A stretch of 64,000 nucleotides of DNA from Crambe crambe (taxonomy: Eukaryota > Porifera > Demospongiae > Poecilosclerida > Crambeidae). The position numbers and the translations under genes are program-made. Where the stretch lies: positions 2,442,501 to 2,506,500 of the forward strand of contig OZ004598.1 in assembly GCA_963924555.1 (NCBI GenBank), written 5' to 3'. The notes under the pieces are model-generated. The model was not told the DNA's origin. It searched no databases and worked only from the letters and a program-made list of their open reading frames with translations. Of the stretch, positions 12,269 through 23,866 are shown piece after piece (position 1 is the stretch's first letter; each line of letters opens with the position of its first letter).

Positions 12269-13843
12269 ATGATGACTATTGCTCTAGGTATTCTTTCCTT
12301 CCTCTCTCTGATTTACACTTCCAGTGGAGCTAAGAATGTTCTATTCATGCCAGTGGATGATCTTCGACCGGAAATGCTGGAAGCTTATGGCCAGCAGTAT
12401 ATGCATACCCCCAATTTGGACAAGTTGGCCAAAGAAAGCCTTGTGTTTCAGCGAGCATACTGCCAGCATGCTGTTTGTATCCCATCAAGAAATAGTTTTT
12501 TGACTGGACGCAGACCAGACACGACCAAAGTTTGGATTGGACTTGGAAACCATGATTTCAGGGTTACGGGCCCCGACTGGATATCTCTCCCTGAACACTT
12601 CAAGACCAACAGCTTCACCACTTTGGGAGGAGGGAAGACATACCACCCAGGCTCACCTCCTAACTGGGATGAACCAAAGTCATGGTCTCAAGATCAGCCT
12701 TACTTTAGCTTTGAGGGATCTAAATGTCCCAATTCTTCACAAAAACTTGACAGCGATGGCATCAAAGGTGAAGTTTCTAAAATTGATACCTGGTGTCCAT
12801 TGGATGAAAAAGAGTATCCTGACAGTTACCACTACGATTGGAAACTGGCCAATCACACTCTTCATACACTGGAGTATGTCAACAATAAAGGAACGCCATG
12901 GTTCATAGCTGCAGGCTTCAGAAGACCTCATGTCCCGTGGATGATGCCCAAAAGGTTCTGGGACATGTATCAGGCATCTGACATTCCTACTGTCCTCAAT
13001 ACTAAGAGACCCACTAAAAGTCCAGACCTGGCCTTTCACAATCAAGGGGTCTTCATCAACTCGAATGGTTCAACTTACCTTCCAATGCCCACTCCATTTC
13101 CAGTGGAGTTGCAGCAGGAGGTTCGTCATGCTTACATGGCATCCGTATCATGGGTGGACTCACAGATTGGCAAGGTATTGGACAAGCTCGACGAAATGAA
13201 TCTCACTAACGACACTCTTGTTGTACTCTTTGGTGATCATGGTTATCAGCTAGGTGAACATGATTCATGGCACAAACAAACCAACTGGGAACTTGCTACT
13301 CGAGTTCCCCTCATAATAAGAGCCCCATGGAAGCCAGCAAGTCAAGGAAAATCTTCTTATGCTCTGGTGGAGTTGGTGGATTTGTACCGCACAATAGCTG
13401 AGCTAGTTGGAGCCCCAAAGCCATCCAATGACATAGAGGGGACCAGTCTTGCACCTCTGTTTGATAACCCCAGTCTCAGTGCCTACAATGCAGCAGAAGT
13501 GCTTGATAAACCAGCTGCTGCTTTCAGTCAATATCCTAGATGCCTGCACAATCTGACCAGTCAGTGGGATGATAATAGCTGTTCCTCCAAGGTTGTACCT
13601 TCGTACATGGGTTACTCCATACGTACACCAGAGTGGCGCTACACTGCCTGGATGGAATGGAACGTCACTGCAATGAAGGCAGACTGGAGTAAGAAAGCTT
13701 ATGCTACAGAGCTCTATGACCACACCGGACCTCAGGAGACCGAGAATGACTTCAATAACAAATTTGAAGCAATAAATGTAGCCGAAAGCCACGAAGATAT
13801 TGTGCAGCAGCTACATACTCAGCTCAAAAAGTTTTTTCAGTAA
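12269..13843 (+). CDS. IDS: Iduronate-2-sulfatase (IDS-like)
   Basis: An intronless frame encodes 524 aa, starting with a signal peptide (about residues 1-20). The sulfatase core is complete. The metal-binding aspartates are D30-D31 in the PVDDLRP motif. The sulfatase signature CIPSRNSFLTGRRPDTT has C70, the residue converted to formylglycine, in the required C-x-P-S-R context. The second metal site is D323-H324 in GDHGYQLGEHDSW. The GRRPDTT and GEH segments are closer to IDS than to arylsulfatases. Length fits the family (human IDS is about 550 aa). Expected role: lysosomal removal of 2-sulfate from iduronate in heparan or dermatan sulfate-type glycans; a secreted or matrix role is possible in a sponge. 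Lack of introns beside intron-rich neighbours could mean retroposition or intron loss. Confidence 0.9.
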   Translation: MMTIALGILSFLSLIYTSSGAKNVLFMPVDDLRPEMLEAYGQQYMHTPNLDKLAKESLVFQRAYCQHAVCIPSRNSFLTGRRPDTTKVWIGLGNHDFRVTGPDWISLPEHFKTNSFTTLGGGKTYHPGSPPNWDEPKSWSQDQPYFSFEGSKCPNSSQKLDSDGIKGEVSKIDTWCPLDEKEYPDSYHYDWKLANHTLHTLEYVNNKGTPWFIAAGFRRPHVPWMMPKRFWDMYQASDIPTVLNTKRPTKSPDLAFHNQGVFINSNGSTYLPMPTPFPVELQQEVRHAYMASVSWVDSQIGKVLDKLDEMNLTNDTLVVLFGDHGYQLGEHDSWHKQTNWELATRVPLIIRAPWKPASQGKSSYALVELVDLYRTIAELVGAPKPSNDIEGTSLAPLFDNPSLSAYNAAEVLDKPAAAFSQYPRCLHNLTSQWDDNSCSSKVVPSYMGYSIRTPEWRYTAWMEWNVTAMKADWSKKAYATELYDHTGPQETENDFNNKFEAINVAESHEDIVQQLHTQLKKFFQ

Positions 13844-13984
13844 CTAGTTGGTCTATTGCTACTCACTACAGGGCTATAGCTACTTTTATTTTATGTTATG
13901 CATGTACATGTACCGCTCATGAGAAATTGAGTTAATTATTAAGCTGTGCAGCATTATAGCAATCATGCAAGGGATATAATAATA

Positions 13985-14303
13985 CAGTGGAACCCCTAAA
14001 TCTGAAATGCAAAAACCTCTCTATTCAGGACACTTTTTCTTGTACCGACACAATATAAATGTGTATGATTTAACCCCTGAAATAGGGACACCTCTCTAAT
14101 CAGGACACTTTTTCTTGTACCGACACAATATAAATGTGTATGATTTAACCCCTGAAATAGGGACACCTCTCTAATCAGGACACTTTTTCTTGTACCGACA
14201 CAATATAAATAAATGTATATAGTTTAACCCCTGAAATAGGGACACCTCTCTAATCAGAACACTTCACTAGTCCCAAAGGTGTCCGCATTTAGAGGTTCCA
14301 CTG
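13985..14303. mobile_element. TA-flanked MITE with internal 75-bp tandem repeats
   Basis: Inverted ends CAGTGGAACCCCTAAAT and, in reverse, CAGTGGAACCTCTAAATG are flanked by TA on both sides, as in Tc1/mariner/pogo-type elements. Inside, three units of 75-79 bp start with CAGGACACTTTTTCTTG (about 14026, 14101 and 14176). There is no transposase, so it is a non-autonomous element just after the sulfatase gene. Confidence 0.8.
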
Positions 14304-15674
14304 TAGATATACACTGTGCTTTTAAATGGCAGTGATTTCAAAGTGCACATGGTGTTGGGTGCAGCATGGAAGTGGGCTCGTTTCCTTCCTACTTATAGTG
14401 CACACATTAACATTGATACAATTCTCCAACTTTCATACGAGATGTGATGATTCCAGCATCTGCCTCAAATGCTCTTCAGCTAGCAATTGTCTCCATCAAA
14501 GTTATTAACAGGTGGACTTTACCAAGGACTACCAAAGCCATCCAAGTGAAGGCCGAGAGGGAACATTGGGATGACAACTTGAGTGAGTTTAAGTTGTATT
14601 GCACATACATGAATGCATGCATCATTTTTACCCAGCTATAGCTACAGTGAAACCTGTCTATTGGGATCAGACTATAGTAATAACACCAACCACTCTATAA
14701 TTATACCAGGCCATGTCCAAACAGCATGCACTAATTTGGGATCACCTTACCATTATGGTTATATTCACTTCATCAAGTTTTCATGAGTAGGAGTTGGGAT
14801 CAAACCAACTTCTCCGCATTTATGGTGCCAATCTTTAGCAAAGTATTTCACATGCAAAATAATTATTTAGAAAGTTGTTATTGTTATTTTGATAATGTAG
14901 CTAGCTGCCAGTAGCAGGGTTTGCAGAGGTTGTCAAGTTAGCTCGGTCCTGATTTCAAAACTTTTTTTGCAGTTCAAAATGAATCATAGGCAGGCAGGAC
15001 AAAATAAACTTAAACATAATTACCTCTATGCATCATACTGTAATGGCATCTCAGTATGCTATGTATCATATTTAGCTATATGGAACAGCAGTATACAATA
15101 ATACAGCTTGCCCTTGGTTCATAGGTCCATGGTGTACAGTAAGCTTGGTTTCGTACAAAAATTATTATGCATTTCACTGTTAGTATAACATCATGTTGTT
15201 AGTTTGTTTGAGAACTTACAAAGTTTGATTGTTTCAATATGTGACTATGGATCAATATCTTCACAAACAGTTATGAATAACAGAAAGTGCATGCATGATT
15301 CAATCGACACGCACACACACAGTCTAAATAAATAAAGGATGGCATCATCAAAGGTATATAGCAAAGCTGGTTATAGTTTCATTTCAAGATAATTTGTACA
15401 TGAAATCTATTAAAGTGATACAAAATAAACAGTCATGTCACATAATTTCAATGTTTTTAAGCCATGTGGAACCTCTCATTATTAGTTACTGTTGTTAACT
15501 TTTTAGTGGTTGTCTTTGATCATGGAATTTCATGTAGACTTTGAAGCTACTGTAAATATAATGTTTACTTAACAGTTATAGCTTTCAAATAGTAAATACA
15601 TATCTTTCAAGTCATTTGGGATCTGGGACCCATGTTTTGTCTTGCCAGTATTATGAGTCAAGATAGCCACTGCA
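14304..15674. other. Intergenic stretch
   Basis: No gene is recognisable. A single MITE-like end, CAGTGAAACCTGTCTATTGG, sits at about 14645 after a TA. The rest is AT-rich sequence leading to the promoter of the next gene. Confidence 0.5.
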
Positions 15675-15682
15675 TATAAAAG
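15675..15682 (+). promoter_or_regulatory. TATA box of the large membrane-protein gene
   Basis: TATAAAAG lies 60 bp upstream of the ATG at 15742, with no ATG in between. This is a position expected for a TATA box with a short leader. Confidence 0.6.
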
Positions 15683-15741
15683 GCTTTAGAGACTAGCTAT
15701 ATAGCTAGCTTCAGAATCTTTGACACTTCAGAGTGATAAGA

Positions 15742-18700
15742 ATGTTGAATATTCTGCTACCATTTTGCTGGTTATTGACAGCCTCTGCTGCAGTAGTGCC
15801 GATAAAGGATGGTAATGATTTGGTGCAAAACCTGTGCTCCGTCACTCCTAGTGATACCACTTTCCTCATCATTGTATCTCAGCTACACATCTCTCCTCCC
15901 AGTGGAAAGTTCTGCCTCGTTAGCAGCACCACAAACATTACCATTGCTCCAACTAAAAAGCTGAATGCTGTTTCAGTGCAGTGTGGATCGGACTACGGAT
16001 TTGGATTCTTTAATGTCACTAATCTCACCATTAGGTCGGTATCTTTTGTGAATTGCGAAACAGTTGTCCCAAAAGTAGCTGTGAGTTATATCAATACCAG
16101 TAGTCAGTTTTTTTACTACAATAATACAAAGGCTTCTCTTATATTCAATCACTGCTCTGATATAAAATTGCATGATATTCTGGTCTATTACTCTAGTCCT
16201 GGTAGTTTCGGCATTATAGGAGTCAACTTATGTGGAAGGAGTGAGATCAGTGCAATGTACAACGGCTCAGAAGGTTCTCTTCAACATCCTGCATTAACTA
16301 TGCTGATATATTATATGGACACCAATATTACTGCACAGAAACTAGTCTGCAATCTATCCCTTGAAACCAACATAATTTCAACAGCATTTGATAACAATAA
16401 TCAATACTTCAATATCAAGGACTATCTCTCTGCAATGGCAAACCTGAAAATTACTAAACATGTACTACCAGTAACAGTGATAAGTGGGTTTGCTTTGTAT
16501 TTAGCACAGGGATTAGGATTTAGTATACATGTTAATATTCACATAAAACCCATTAAAAATCAGGGAAACTCTAAGTTGAATGGTAGCAATATTCTGATCA
16601 TGTTTGTCAATAATAAGATAACTAATGCACATGTGACATTTCAAGGCAACCCATACGAATATTGTGAATACTGTATGAGGAAGGGCAATGCCCAGTGGCC
16701 GATTAATAGAGATCAACAATTCCAGACAACTATTCTTGATGTTGTATTCTTTCACAATACTTATCGGCTAGGCAACATTAGTGGTAGTCCATTAACAATA
16801 CAAAATACTTCATTTGTAAGGTATTCAAGCAATGGAAAAAGAGTGTCTGATGGAAATGCAATTCTGAGAATCCTAAAAATTGCTACCAACTTCAATGAGA
16901 TTGTTACTAGCTACAATTACACAGTGGTAATGGAAAGAGTTTCTTGGTGTGGTAATACTTATGGGGAGCTTACTGATCCCAGCTTAATGCAGTTCATGTT
17001 CCATGCAGAATCAGTGGTGTTTCAAAAAAAGCAAGGGTTCCTTATGCTTCAAATGAAAGATATAGCTATGTGTGACAATCATAAACAGGGGTATGCCAAC
17101 ATTGATAATACCAGTCTTGTGCAGTTGATAAGCATTAAGAATGCAACTATGATGGGGGGAAATTATTTTGCTCATAATGCTGGTGGATCAGTGATAAATC
17201 TTACTGATAGTGGTCTGATAATTAATGGAACTCTGAAAGTCAGTGATGGCTTCGCACTTCAAGGTGGTGGAATTAGGATGGATGATACTTCGACTCTTTA
17301 CTTTCAAGAACCTTTGGTTGCTGTATTTTCTGACAATAGAGCAAACTATGGGAGTGCTATTTATGCACCAATTTGTTCACCCACTCTAGATTCCACATGC
17401 AGTCCCATACAAATAGTGCCAATCCGAAATTACTCTCCTGAAAATGTCACAAAAATAAATATCACACTATTATTTGAAAACAACTTGAATTTGAATCAGG
17501 CTAATGTTTCAATGTATGCCCCACAGTTGAGCTTCTTTGGTAATCAAAAATCAGATAAATTCCTATTTGATTCAAAATCTTGGGATAATCAGAGTCTCAG
17601 ATACATATACACAAACCTTTTTGACACGATTATAAAGACTGAACACACTCTCGATAAATTTTCATCTCTTTCCAATGGAATTTGCATTACTTTCAATGGA
17701 AATATGTCGTGCAGGTATCTCGATCAAATTTGGCATGATAACAGCAGTCTGTCAGCAGTTCATCTCTATCCTGGTCAAGTAGTATTCTCTGTTTTAGTTG
17801 TACCTAATAACGTTTATGAAGTCATCCCTCATAAAGACGTGAAGGTGGATTGTAATATTAAGCAGGGAGTATTAACATGCAGTGTATTGCGATTCTACAC
17901 CAATAATGAAAGCTCTGATGTGAACACAGCAGTTAAACTATCTAACAATGATGTGCATTTGATGTTATCGTTAATTGATGTCAAATTACATGGTTCGTGT
18001 CCCCTTGGGTTCAACATAACCAAAGGAAATTGTACCTGCATGTCAACACTGCATAATATGGGTTACGACTGTGATATCATCAGTCAAACTGTATCCAGTC
18101 CTTTCAGTCACTGGACTGGTTTAGACAATGCAACAACAATACTGATTAGCACTAACTGTCCCCCGAACTATTGTGATCACAATTTTCGAACTTTCACTTT
18201 GAACAATTCCATTGTTCACTTGTCATGTCTCCATAACCGCACTGGTGTCCTATGTGGTCAATGCAGAGAAACCTACAGTGCAGTATTTGGGTCTGATGCA
18301 TGCCTTAACCACTGTACTGATTTGTATCTCCTAACCATTCCAGTTTATGCTCTAGCTGGATTCCTTTTGGTGGTGATTCTCTTCGTTTTTCGTCTCACAG
18401 TAGCCACTGGTACCATCAATGGAGCAATATTCTATGCCAATGTGTTGGGGTTAACACACGAATTCATGATAGAAGATCACAATGGTCCTTATATGACAAT
18501 CCTCCACACCTTTGTATCTTTACTCAATCTCAACCTGGGTTTCCCACTCTGTTTATACCAAGGAATGACCACAGCTTCAAAGATTGGGTTCCAATTTGTT
18601 TTCCCCATGTATCTCTGGAGCATTGTCATTGGTTTGATAGTGTTGTCAAAATATTATATCAAGCTGTCAAATTTGATTTCTAACCATTCAGTTCAAGTGC

Positions 18701-19500
18701 TTGCAACACTATTTTATTTGTGTTTCTCAAAGCTTTTACAAACTGTAATTTCTATAGTCTCGTTTTCCAAGATTCATTCCATACCAGCTGTCCACAATAA
18801 GGAACATGATTACCTTTTTCAAACCCCAGTAACTACGAAAACTGTCTGGTTCTACAATGGTGAAATGGACTATGGTTCTGATCTCCATGGTATATATCTT
18901 TTCCTTGCAATAGCATTCATTTTGGCATACATTCTACCATTTACTCTCCTGGCTACTTTTTCGTCCTACTTGCTGAGATTCAAACTCATCAACAAATATA
19001 AACAATTCGTTGATGCTTACGGAGGTCCATTCAAGGACAACTGCAAGTTTTGGTTTGGGCTCCGACTGTGGATCACTATAATCCTATTCTTAATCAGTGG
19101 TGCCCTCCAAGGAAACAATATAAGAACACTGTTCATTTGTCATCACGTAATCATCATAGTATTCATTATACTGCAAGCTTTCATTCGGCCATTCAAGTAT
19201 TCTTTTATTGGTCTAATCGACACACTTACCATGCTAAATTACTGGTTCATTGTAGAGTTTTATTTGGATTTTAAATCAGTATTCCTCTATGCATACCTTG
19301 TCCTCCTCACAAGTCAGTTATTCATGATACTACTAATCTCCCTCTTGCATTCTTGGAGTTCCAGAAAGAATTGCTTAATCCATACATTCAAGCAGAGGTT
19401 TTTCAATAGATACAGAAATAGAAGATTCATTGAAGCAAAAAGTGAGACTGATTCCTTACTTAATGCACCTGAAATGCGAAATCAAGTGGATTCCTACTGA
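15742..19500 (+). CDS. Large membrane protein: beta-helix-like ectodomain plus multi-pass C-terminus
   Basis: A single intronless frame; the first in-frame ATG is 15742, giving 1252 aa (the frame opens at a GTG nine bases earlier). Residues 1-20 are a signal peptide. About 830 extracellular residues are rich in Asn-X-Ser/Thr sites and short hydrophobic beta repeats (VxFxxN, ITNAHVTF, LTIRSVSFVNC), which suggests a right-handed parallel beta-helix. A Cys-rich knot follows near residues 834-858 (TGVLCGQCRETYSAVFGSDAC), and then about 350 residues with roughly seven or more hydrophobic segments and a short polar cytosolic tail. Many sponge genes share this architecture, generally intronless and uncharacterised. 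An adhesion- or receptor-type role is inference only. The layout resembles an adhesion-type receptor, but I do not recognise canonical 7TM GPCR motifs. Confidence 0.75.
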   Translation: MLNILLPFCWLLTASAAVVPIKDGNDLVQNLCSVTPSDTTFLIIVSQLHISPPSGKFCLVSSTTNITIAPTKKLNAVSVQCGSDYGFGFFNVTNLTIRSVSFVNCETVVPKVAVSYINTSSQFFYYNNTKASLIFNHCSDIKLHDILVYYSSPGSFGIIGVNLCGRSEISAMYNGSEGSLQHPALTMLIYYMDTNITAQKLVCNLSLETNIISTAFDNNNQYFNIKDYLSAMANLKITKHVLPVTVISGFALYLAQGLGFSIHVNIHIKPIKNQGNSKLNGSNILIMFVNNKITNAHVTFQGNPYEYCEYCMRKGNAQWPINRDQQFQTTILDVVFFHNTYRLGNISGSPLTIQNTSFVRYSSNGKRVSDGNAILRILKIATNFNEIVTSYNYTVVMERVSWCGNTYGELTDPSLMQFMFHAESVVFQKKQGFLMLQMKDIAMCDNHKQGYANIDNTSLVQLISIKNATMMGGNYFAHNAGGSVINLTDSGLIINGTLKVSDGFALQGGGIRMDDTSTLYFQEPLVAVFSDNRANYGSAIYAPICSPTLDSTCSPIQIVPIRNYSPENVTKINITLLFENNLNLNQANVSMYAPQLSFFGNQKSDKFLFDSKSWDNQSLRYIYTNLFDTIIKTEHTLDKFSSLSNGICITFNGNMSCRYLDQIWHDNSSLSAVHLYPGQVVFSVLVVPNNVYEVIPHKDVKVDCNIKQGVLTCSVLRFYTNNESSDVNTAVKLSNNDVHLMLSLIDVKLHGSCPLGFNITKGNCTCMSTLHNMGYDCDIISQTVSSPFSHWTGLDNATTILISTNCPPNYCDHNFRTFTLNNSIVHLSCLHNRTGVLCGQCRETYSAVFGSDACLNHCTDLYLLTIPVYALAGFLLVVILFVFRLTVATGTINGAIFYANVLGLTHEFMIEDHNGPYMTILHTFVSLLNLNLGFPLCLYQGMTTASKIGFQFVFPMYLWSIVIGLIVLSKYYIKLSNLISNHSVQVLATLFYLCFSKLLQTVISIVSFSKIHSIPAVHNKEHDYLFQTPVTTKTVWFYNGEMDYGSDLHGIYLFLAIAFILAYILPFTLLATFSSYLLRFKLINKYKQFVDAYGGPFKDNCKFWFGLRLWITIILFLISGALQGNNIRTLFICHHVIIIVFIILQAFIRPFKYSFIGLIDTLTMLNYWFIVEFYLDFKSVFLYAYLVLLTSQLFMILLISLLHSWSSRKNCLIHTFKQRFFNRYRNRRFIEAKSETDSLLNAPEMRNQVDSY

Positions 19501-20878
19501 CAGTAACTCAGATCTCGATTTTATAATTTTTTTATACCTTGATTAACATTACACTTATTATCATTTCAAGCTGATTCATTTCTTAATGCACCCCTGAAAT
19601 GTGGACTAATCATACTTCATTAATCTTTAAATCCTTACACTTTTCTTTTGAATGCATTGTAGCTAACTAGTCACATTTTAATCTCAGATTTCAATTTATA
19701 ATTTTCTTTTGAATAGTTATTGTGTACTGTAGTATATACCTTTATTATCATATCAAGCTGATTCAGTTCTCAATATTATTATATACACTCCTGAAATGTG
19801 GACTAATAATAGGCCTACTTCACAATTATAATCTTTACACTTTTCTTTTGTTATGATACATTGCAGCTAGTCACATTTTATGAGTGCAAAGTTTCTTCTA
19901 AATAAAAAAGGTTAGCTATGTAGCTATCCATAATCTATAGCTAGGTGGCTGAAATAATTATAGGGCCTTCTGTGTATAGATGTAGTAAATCAATACAGTC
20001 TCATGGCCTTTGACCTACCATCCCTATAAATGCGTAAGTACAATAATAGTGTACTTAATAGCTGCATGCCAACTGATTGGAGAGACTTGCTCAGAAAACA
20101 AAAAAACAAAACCAAAAAAAAAACATTTCAACCAGTGGAGCAATCCCTGTATCGAAGGAATAGAATACATAATTATGCTTCAAACTGCATGTCCACATTT
20201 CACATGACGTAACATTGCAGTACTGATGAAATTATAACTGGCAAATTGCCAGTTGTAGCTATAATATGATAATTGACTTATCTAACTATGTGTGTAGCTT
20301 CCCATTAAAGATTATTGAAATTTTTTGGCTTGAGTAGCTAGTACCCCATGATTTGTGAAGAACTGAGAGCCTGGCATAAAAATACCCTAGCTAGCTATAG
20401 TTATTAGCTATGTATGGTCTACATGTATGATCATGGGATTTAATGGAACCCATGAATACATGCATGTACAATGTGATCAGATCCACCCCACCAAACAGAC
20501 ACCACAGGCAAGGAAGCGAGATTCAATGGAGAGGTATCAAGTTCTAAAAGTAAGTAGCTTGTTTCTTGCTCTCAGAGCCTATGTAGCTAGCTAGCTATAA
20601 TAATAATAATTATGCATGGTTACCATAATCATTGATTTTAGTACTAAATTCAGCTGGACAGTTTAAGGGATAATCATGCAGGCATGCTAATGAAGTACAG
20701 AGATGAGTAACTTACCAGTATATAGCCACATCACTACATTGTTAAGTAGCTAATTGGAGATAGTTAGCTAGCTGTATAACTATATAGCTGCATGCCTACT
20801 AAAATCAACTGCTCCTTGTGTAGCTATATCCTGTCCTGCTTGTAGGAAGGATCAGGACAATCACCAACTTATCCCACC
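19501..20878. other. Intergenic stretch with repeat ends and possible leader
   Basis: 19887-20030 contains a MITE end related to the palindrome at 6800-7291 (TTCTTCTAAATAAAAA) and, about 110 bp on, TTTGACCTACCATCCCTATA, the reverse of the repeat at 5815. Two diverged copies of a phrase beginning TCATTTCAAGCTGATTCA occur at 19561 and 19748. An untranslated first exon of the CD225-like gene may lie near 20520-20552, where AAAAGTAAGTAG resembles a splice donor. Confidence 0.4.
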
Positions 20879-21938
20879 ATGTCTACTCAATCTACAAATA
20901 ACGTCATTGAGCTCCAACCCATGGGAGTCCAGCAAGCTACATCCACGGCACCAAGGAGCCAACAGGCCAACGACCACTTGTTCTTGACCATAGCTTTGAT
21001 GTTTACTTGCATGGTGCTGGGGGGAAACTGTATTGGATTGACTTGTTTGCTCCCTGCACTCCTCTGTGCAGCAATGGTACAGTTGAAATCCCATGTGTGG
21101 CACTTATATGCAATACATCTATAGCTATAACAGTATAGCAATACAAATTTATACCATGTGATTCAGCTACATGAGTGCACTTGTACATGCAAAAAAAACA
21201 GCCAATAGTTTATGACCCAGCCCCATGCCTGCAATTCCTGGTAATAAAGTAGGTGTGTGTAGCTAATCCACAAGCATGTTATGTGGCAGTAAATCTATGA
21301 ATAATATCAGGTGGTATGCCTCAATGGCTATTCCCAGGTTACATTTTTGTGGTGAGAATATTATAGCTATTAATGTTATAAAATACCTGCCCCCAATAGC
21401 TATCTAAAACCTTACTAACAACTTCATACTCATAGACACACCACTTCCTGTATTAGCTATGCCCCTCATACATTCATGTTAACTTGATAGATACTTTGCA
21501 CTGTAACTGGTATAGTGATTCTTAAAAAAAAAACCAGCTTATAGCTACAGCTCTTTTAAATGGTCAAAATTGAGAAGAAAGTTAGAGCAAGCAGATAGCT
21601 ATAGCAAATGATCAAGGTATCAAGTCAACACAAATTTATAGCTAGTGAAGGAAATAATAATTCAAGTTCAAGGTATGGTCCCGTACTAGTATGTGTATGG
21701 GTATTAACTATCTGTTATGATTTGTGATTGTATGCAGGGCTATGATTCCAACAAGGAAGGAAACATTGAAAGGGCTGATCAAATGGGAAGAGCTGCTTTT
21801 ATCTGTGATATGGTTGTGGTCATCATGAACGTCTGCTTTTATATTTTAAGCCTGATTGCTTTTATTGTCGTGCTAGCTCTGCTTCTTACAGGAAGAATTG
21901 TTCCGTATATCAACATTCAAATTAATACCCAGCAGTGA
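20879..21938 (+). CDS. CD225/dispanin (IFITM-like) two-pass membrane protein
   Basis: Two exons, 20879-21076 and 21738-21938, join in phase 0 (donor GTACAG, acceptor TATGCAG) to give 132 aa. The N-terminus is polar. The first hydrophobic segment is LFLTIALMFTCMVLGGNCIG and leads into LLPALLCAAM. After the splice comes a polar loop, GYDSNKEGNIERADQMGRAA, then a strong second hydrophobic segment. The order of first hydrophobic segment, small-residue loop, (Y/A)xxKxGxxExAxxxxxxA and second hydrophobic segment is that of CD225/dispanin proteins, which include vertebrate IFITMs. Function in sponges is unknown; membrane association is very likely. It converges with the prefoldin gene, whose stop lies 480 bp further on. 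Confidence 0.7.
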
Positions 21939-22416
21939 GTCTTAGCATCATAGTCAGCCCTTGTAATAGAATGGCTAGCATTATAGCTTTTAGTTGTGTG
22001 TTTTTATTATTTCTAATGCACTTGAAATTAAATAACTATGGACTACTGATATAATGTTATTTGAATGAAAATAGTAAGTGTTATTATGAGTGGGCGTTGA
22101 TAGTTGAGCAAACTGTTGAAATGTATAATTATAATCCTCACTGTCCCAGATGTGCATGGCTAATAAGCAATTGGGGGGTGGGTTCATAGAGCATTATTCA
22201 CATATCTGGTCCATGAGAGCTATACCATGATATTGATGATGCACATTACTGTAAAGGAATACATTGGCAGATAGGGGGCTAGAATGATTCATATCATGGG
22301 GTATAGCTAGCAATAGGATAAAAGTATAACCACAGTGTAGCTCAAAAAGCAGCTCTAATGGTTTTGTCATCCTCTCATGCACAAACCTAGCTATATAAGT
22401 TCTACATAGAGAGGAA

Positions 22417-23689
22417 CTAGCTATCATCATCAGCTTCAAGGTTAATGTTATCGCCAAACTTGGCATAAAGCTGCACTTTTAGTTCCGTCAAGATCTTCTG
22501 AGCCTCACCACAGCCTTCTTTGAAAGAACTCATCTCTCCTTCCACGGATTCTTTGGCTTTTTCAAGTGCTTCTTGAGCTTTTTCTTCTGACATGTGAATA
22601 AATACCTCACCTATTTGATAGCTGGTGGTATGAGTCAAGGATATCAAACCTCTGTGGAAAGTCATGCTAGAAAGTCATGCTATATATACTCGGGTGGAAT
22701 CAGGTCTTCAAAATTTCACCCCCAGATTGAGACTTCTCATCTTTGCAATACGTAGTAAATCAGTAGATCAGGAACAACTAAAGATTGTAGCTAGAACACT
22801 ATACTAAAGTCTATTTGCATTCGCCTTGCCTTCATCATTCATTATTACTGCTATAACTTTCTCGATTCTCAACCAAATTTGAAATTTCAAACACCAGCAG
22901 AGAGAATTCTCTGTTGATGCATTAAACTGTGAATGCAAATAGACTTTAGTCAGGGTTCTCCCCAGTGAAACTGATCATGAATACCACCACATTAAAGGAT
23001 TTTTATATTCTTGTGGCTAGTAAAATACACTGTTTTAACCACATGAAAGAAAAATGGGCCCTGTTGCACCTCTCTAACACCCTTTGCGGAGAACCCTGCT
23101 AGATCCCAGGATGATTTCTGGAGATACAATCATACATAGAGACCTAGGATACGGAATAAGATCATCATCCACCAACATCAGGTCATCTGCTGCATCTTTT
23201 ATGTTCTGAAGTTCTTTCTAAAAATAAAGTGCTTACCGTACTTATTCCAATCGAAGAGCCAAGAAAAAAATTAGGTCAGGAGGTGTGGCAGATTAATGTG
23301 GTAACAAAAGGCCAGAATGTCAGATTGGCTCTTATATTTGGGTGGTGCATCAATTAGAAAGAGTATTAAACGGTGCTACTTTGTCTATTTAGATCAGCTA
23401 CTTGACACGATAAATGATAAGTTACGTACCTCTTTCTCCACGATCTGTTCCTTGAGGTCACAGAGATGTGAATTTTCTCTGGCAAACAAGTTGATCCTGA
23501 TTTGGTCTTCCTGACAAACACTAATGTCCTTTAAAAAGGAAATTCAACATTCAGCAAGTGTCTATGTGATTACATGGCCAAGAACTGGTAAGTGGTCGAC
23601 AACTTTAAAAACCACATTAATTTTGAGCTTATATACTCCATTAGCTACAGCACTGCCAGTTTACGAATTGTACAGACACACACTGTACA

Positions 23690-23746
<57 letters not shown>

Positions 23747-23866
23747 CTAGCTACACACGAATACACACAACAGCATGAAAGGGTCAGCTACGCGAGACTA
23801 CAGCATAGGTACCTGGATAGCCTTTCTGGATTTTGTTACCGTGGATGAGATTGGAGGCGCAGCCAT
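22417..23866 (-). CDS. PFDN4: Prefoldin subunit 4
   Basis: Four exons on the minus strand (23813-23866, 23430-23510, 23153-23217, 22417-22621) give 134 aa, the same length as the human protein. All junctions have GT-AG sites and consistent phase. The translation shows the beta-class prefoldin pattern: an N-terminal helix (EDQIRINLFARENSHLCDLK), the hairpin region (ADDLMLVDDDLIP) and YQIGEVFIHMSEEKAQEALE, ending in VQLYAKFGDNINLEADDDS, nearly identical to animal PFDN4. It is one of six subunits of the prefoldin jellyfish-shaped chaperone that hands nascent actin and tubulin to the CCT chaperonin. Intron 1 contains an (AC)n tract. The start lies 113 bp from the divergent ABCA start. Confidence 0.95.
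23692..23742. repeat. (AC)n microsatellite in PFDN4 intron 1
   Basis: About 25 dinucleotide units, nearly uninterrupted, lie between the first and second coding exons of the minus-strand prefoldin gene. Confidence 0.95.

Noticed and set aside
23524-23778. Thr/His-repeat frame
   Set aside because: It is a translation of the (AC)n tract in a prefoldin intron.
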